NCBI GenBank assembly: GCA_039925865.1
Contig: JBDSYA010000166.1
Coordinates: 1-6,088 of the forward strand
From: JBDSYA01 sp039925865
Lineage (GTDB): Bacteria > Bacteroidota > Ignavibacteria > Tepidaquicellales > Tepidaquicellaceae
Reading direction: 5' to 3'
Length of the DNA: 6,088 nt
The translations under genes and the position numbers were made by a program. The notes under the pieces are model-generated. The model was given only the letters and a program-made list of their open reading frames with translations. It searched no databases and had not been told where the DNA came from. This document shows, piece after piece, positions 4,914 through 6,088 of the stretch; position 1 is the first letter of the stretch; each line of letters starts with the position of its first letter.

Positions 4914-6088
4914 ATGTCTTTAGCGGATAAAATAATAAAAAATACTTTTTATTATAGCATCTTTCAGCTCTTCGGCTTTTTATTCCCCCTTGTATTAACT
5001 CCGTTTATAATCTCAAAAATAGGTGAAGTTCAGTATGCAATATATGCACTGACACTGGGCTTTGTAGGAATATTTGGTTTATTTGATTTAAGTATCTCTT
5101 CTTCTTTTGTAATTTTTATTTCAAGATATCATGTCAGGAAAGATTTTTTAAATTTAAATAAATACTTCAACACCGGTTTATTATTTTACATTTTATTTTC
5201 GGGATTGATTGTAACAGCCGGATATGTTTTTTCTAAACCCATTCTTTCACTGCTGAAAATTCCTTCAGAGCTTTTTGACACATCGCTAAACGTTTTTTAT
5301 ATCGGTTTATTAATATTCTTTGTGTCCAGTGTATCTGCAATTTATGTTTCTACTTTAATAGCACTTCAAAAAATGTATATAATAAGTGTTGCAGGGATTA
5401 TTATAAATTTTGCAAATGCAATTCTTATAATCTTTGTTTTAACTTCAGGGTACGGTTTACCCGGCATCATGTGGTCTCAGTTATTTACGATATCAATAGG
5501 AGCAATAATTAATATATTGTATGCCACATCATCAATTCCTGAATTAAAAATAAGTTTAAGACATTTAGCAAAAGAGCCATTGAAAGAAATGTCAAAGTTT
5601 GGTGCGCAAATGCAGGTCTCTAAATTATCATCATATGCTTCTGAAAAATTTGACGAGTTTCTGCTGGCGTATTTTTCTGTTTTAAATAACGTCACTTATT
5701 TCAACATAGCAAACAGGATCTCACGGACCGGCAGACTGATTCCATACCAGTTGATATCTCAGATAGCTCCCGTAGCTTCTGAATTAAATGCTAAAGATGA
5801 TCAGGAAAAGTTAAATGAATTATTCCTCGATACAACAAAATACCTGGTGCTTGTTTCATTTCCCGTTTTCATTTTCATATTCGTTTTTTCGGATCTGATA
5901 ATTACGACATGGCTTGGTGCAGGTTATGAATTATCATCTTATATACTGAGAATATTAATAACAGGTCAGTTAATTAACATGATCATCTCCGCACCCGGAA
6001 ATTCTATAATTCCTAATATGGGAATACCGAAATTTCAAATGAGGGAAGGTTTGATAAATCTGGGAATTAACATTCTAATAAGTTTTTT
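4914..6088 (+). CDS. Polysaccharide flippase, Wzx/MATE-like (MOP superfamily), C-terminus beyond the window
   Basis: From ATG 4914-4916, 391 codons are open to the right edge. The start is forced by an in-frame TAA at 4908-4910. The protein is very hydrophobic, with membrane segments near 14-34, 43-70, 84-107, 126-150, 157-178, 185-203, 309-331, 343-361 and 378 onward. The amphipathic N-terminus (MSLADKIIKNTFYYSIFQLF) followed by PLVLTPFIISKIG (25-37), and the polar middle loop (about 205-250) containing MSKFGAQMQVSKLSSYASE (226-244), fit the Wzx/RfbX/PST group of oligosaccharide-lipid flippases, usually 400-500 residues with 12-14 helices. It would move undecaprenyl-linked sugar repeat units across the inner membrane. 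The glycosyltransferases at the left end of the window share the theme. The specific polysaccharide cannot be told. It is separated from the PrsW-like gene by at least 118 bp, so it probably has its own promoter. Confidence 0.85.
   Translation, partial: MSLADKIIKNTFYYSIFQLFGFLFPLVLTPFIISKIGEVQYAIYALTLGFVGIFGLFDLSISSSFVIFISRYHVRKDFLNLNKYFNTGLLFYILFSGLIVTAGYVFSKPILSLLKIPSELFDTSLNVFYIGLLIFFVSSVSAIYVSTLIALQKMYIISVAGIIINFANAILIIFVLTSGYGLPGIMWSQLFTISIGAIINILYATSSIPELKISLRHLAKEPLKEMSKFGAQMQVSKLSSYASEKFDEFLLAYFSVLNNVTYFNIANRISRTGRLIPYQLISQIAPVASELNAKDDQEKLNELFLDTTKYLVLVSFPVFIFIFVFSDLIITTWLGAGYELSSYILRILITGQLINMIISAPGNSIIPNMGIPKFQMREGLINLGINILISF

Noticed and set aside
5477..5695. A 72-codon minus-strand frame
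   Set aside because: The plus strand here encodes the flippase continuously from 4914; the minus frame has no features.

Overview
The window is AT-rich, compact bacterial DNA. Coding overlaps are of the ATGA type, two genes open with TTG, and clear Shine-Dalgarno sequences are missing. One perfect TAnnTTTG box lies upstream of the leftward genes. Together with the style of the proteins this suggests the Bacteroidota/Ignavibacteriota/Chlorobiota (FCB) group, perhaps Ignavibacteria. That placement is inferred from promoter and protein style and was not checked by any search.

Layout. Bases 1-1450 hold a leftward pair of envelope-sugar genes. The upstream one is a GT9 (heptosyltransferase-like) glycosyltransferase with extra cysteine clusters. 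It overlaps by 4 bp a GT4-type glycosyltransferase that runs off the left edge. A divergent spacer (1451-1679) separates them from a rightward group. That group comprises a complete biotin carboxylase (1680-3182), a small biotin carboxyl carrier protein that overlaps it by 4 bp (3179-3685), and a PrsW-family intramembrane metalloprotease (3723-4724). After a second spacer, a Wzx-like polysaccharide flippase begins at 4914 and runs off the right edge.

How the genes fit together. The carboxylase pair supplies the first half-reaction and the biotin carrier of an acyl-CoA carboxylase of the acetyl/propionyl type. The carboxyltransferase that would complete it is not in the window. The glycosyltransferases and the flippase point to cell-surface polysaccharide synthesis on both sides of this metabolic pair. 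The PrsW-like protein is a membrane protease of unknown target.

The most interesting observation is at the 3' end of the PrsW-like gene. A heptamer T TTA AAA, in the correct phase for -1 slippage, lies inside the 34-base window where the -1 frame is open and the zero frame has not yet stopped. The -1 frame then continues for 31 protein-like codons to a stop at 4793-4795. This could be programmed frameshifting, a real mutation that truncated the tail, or an assembly indel. The other points are smaller: a variant active-site motif and cysteine clusters in the GT9 enzyme, an orphan carboxylase pair, and two palindromes in the spacers.
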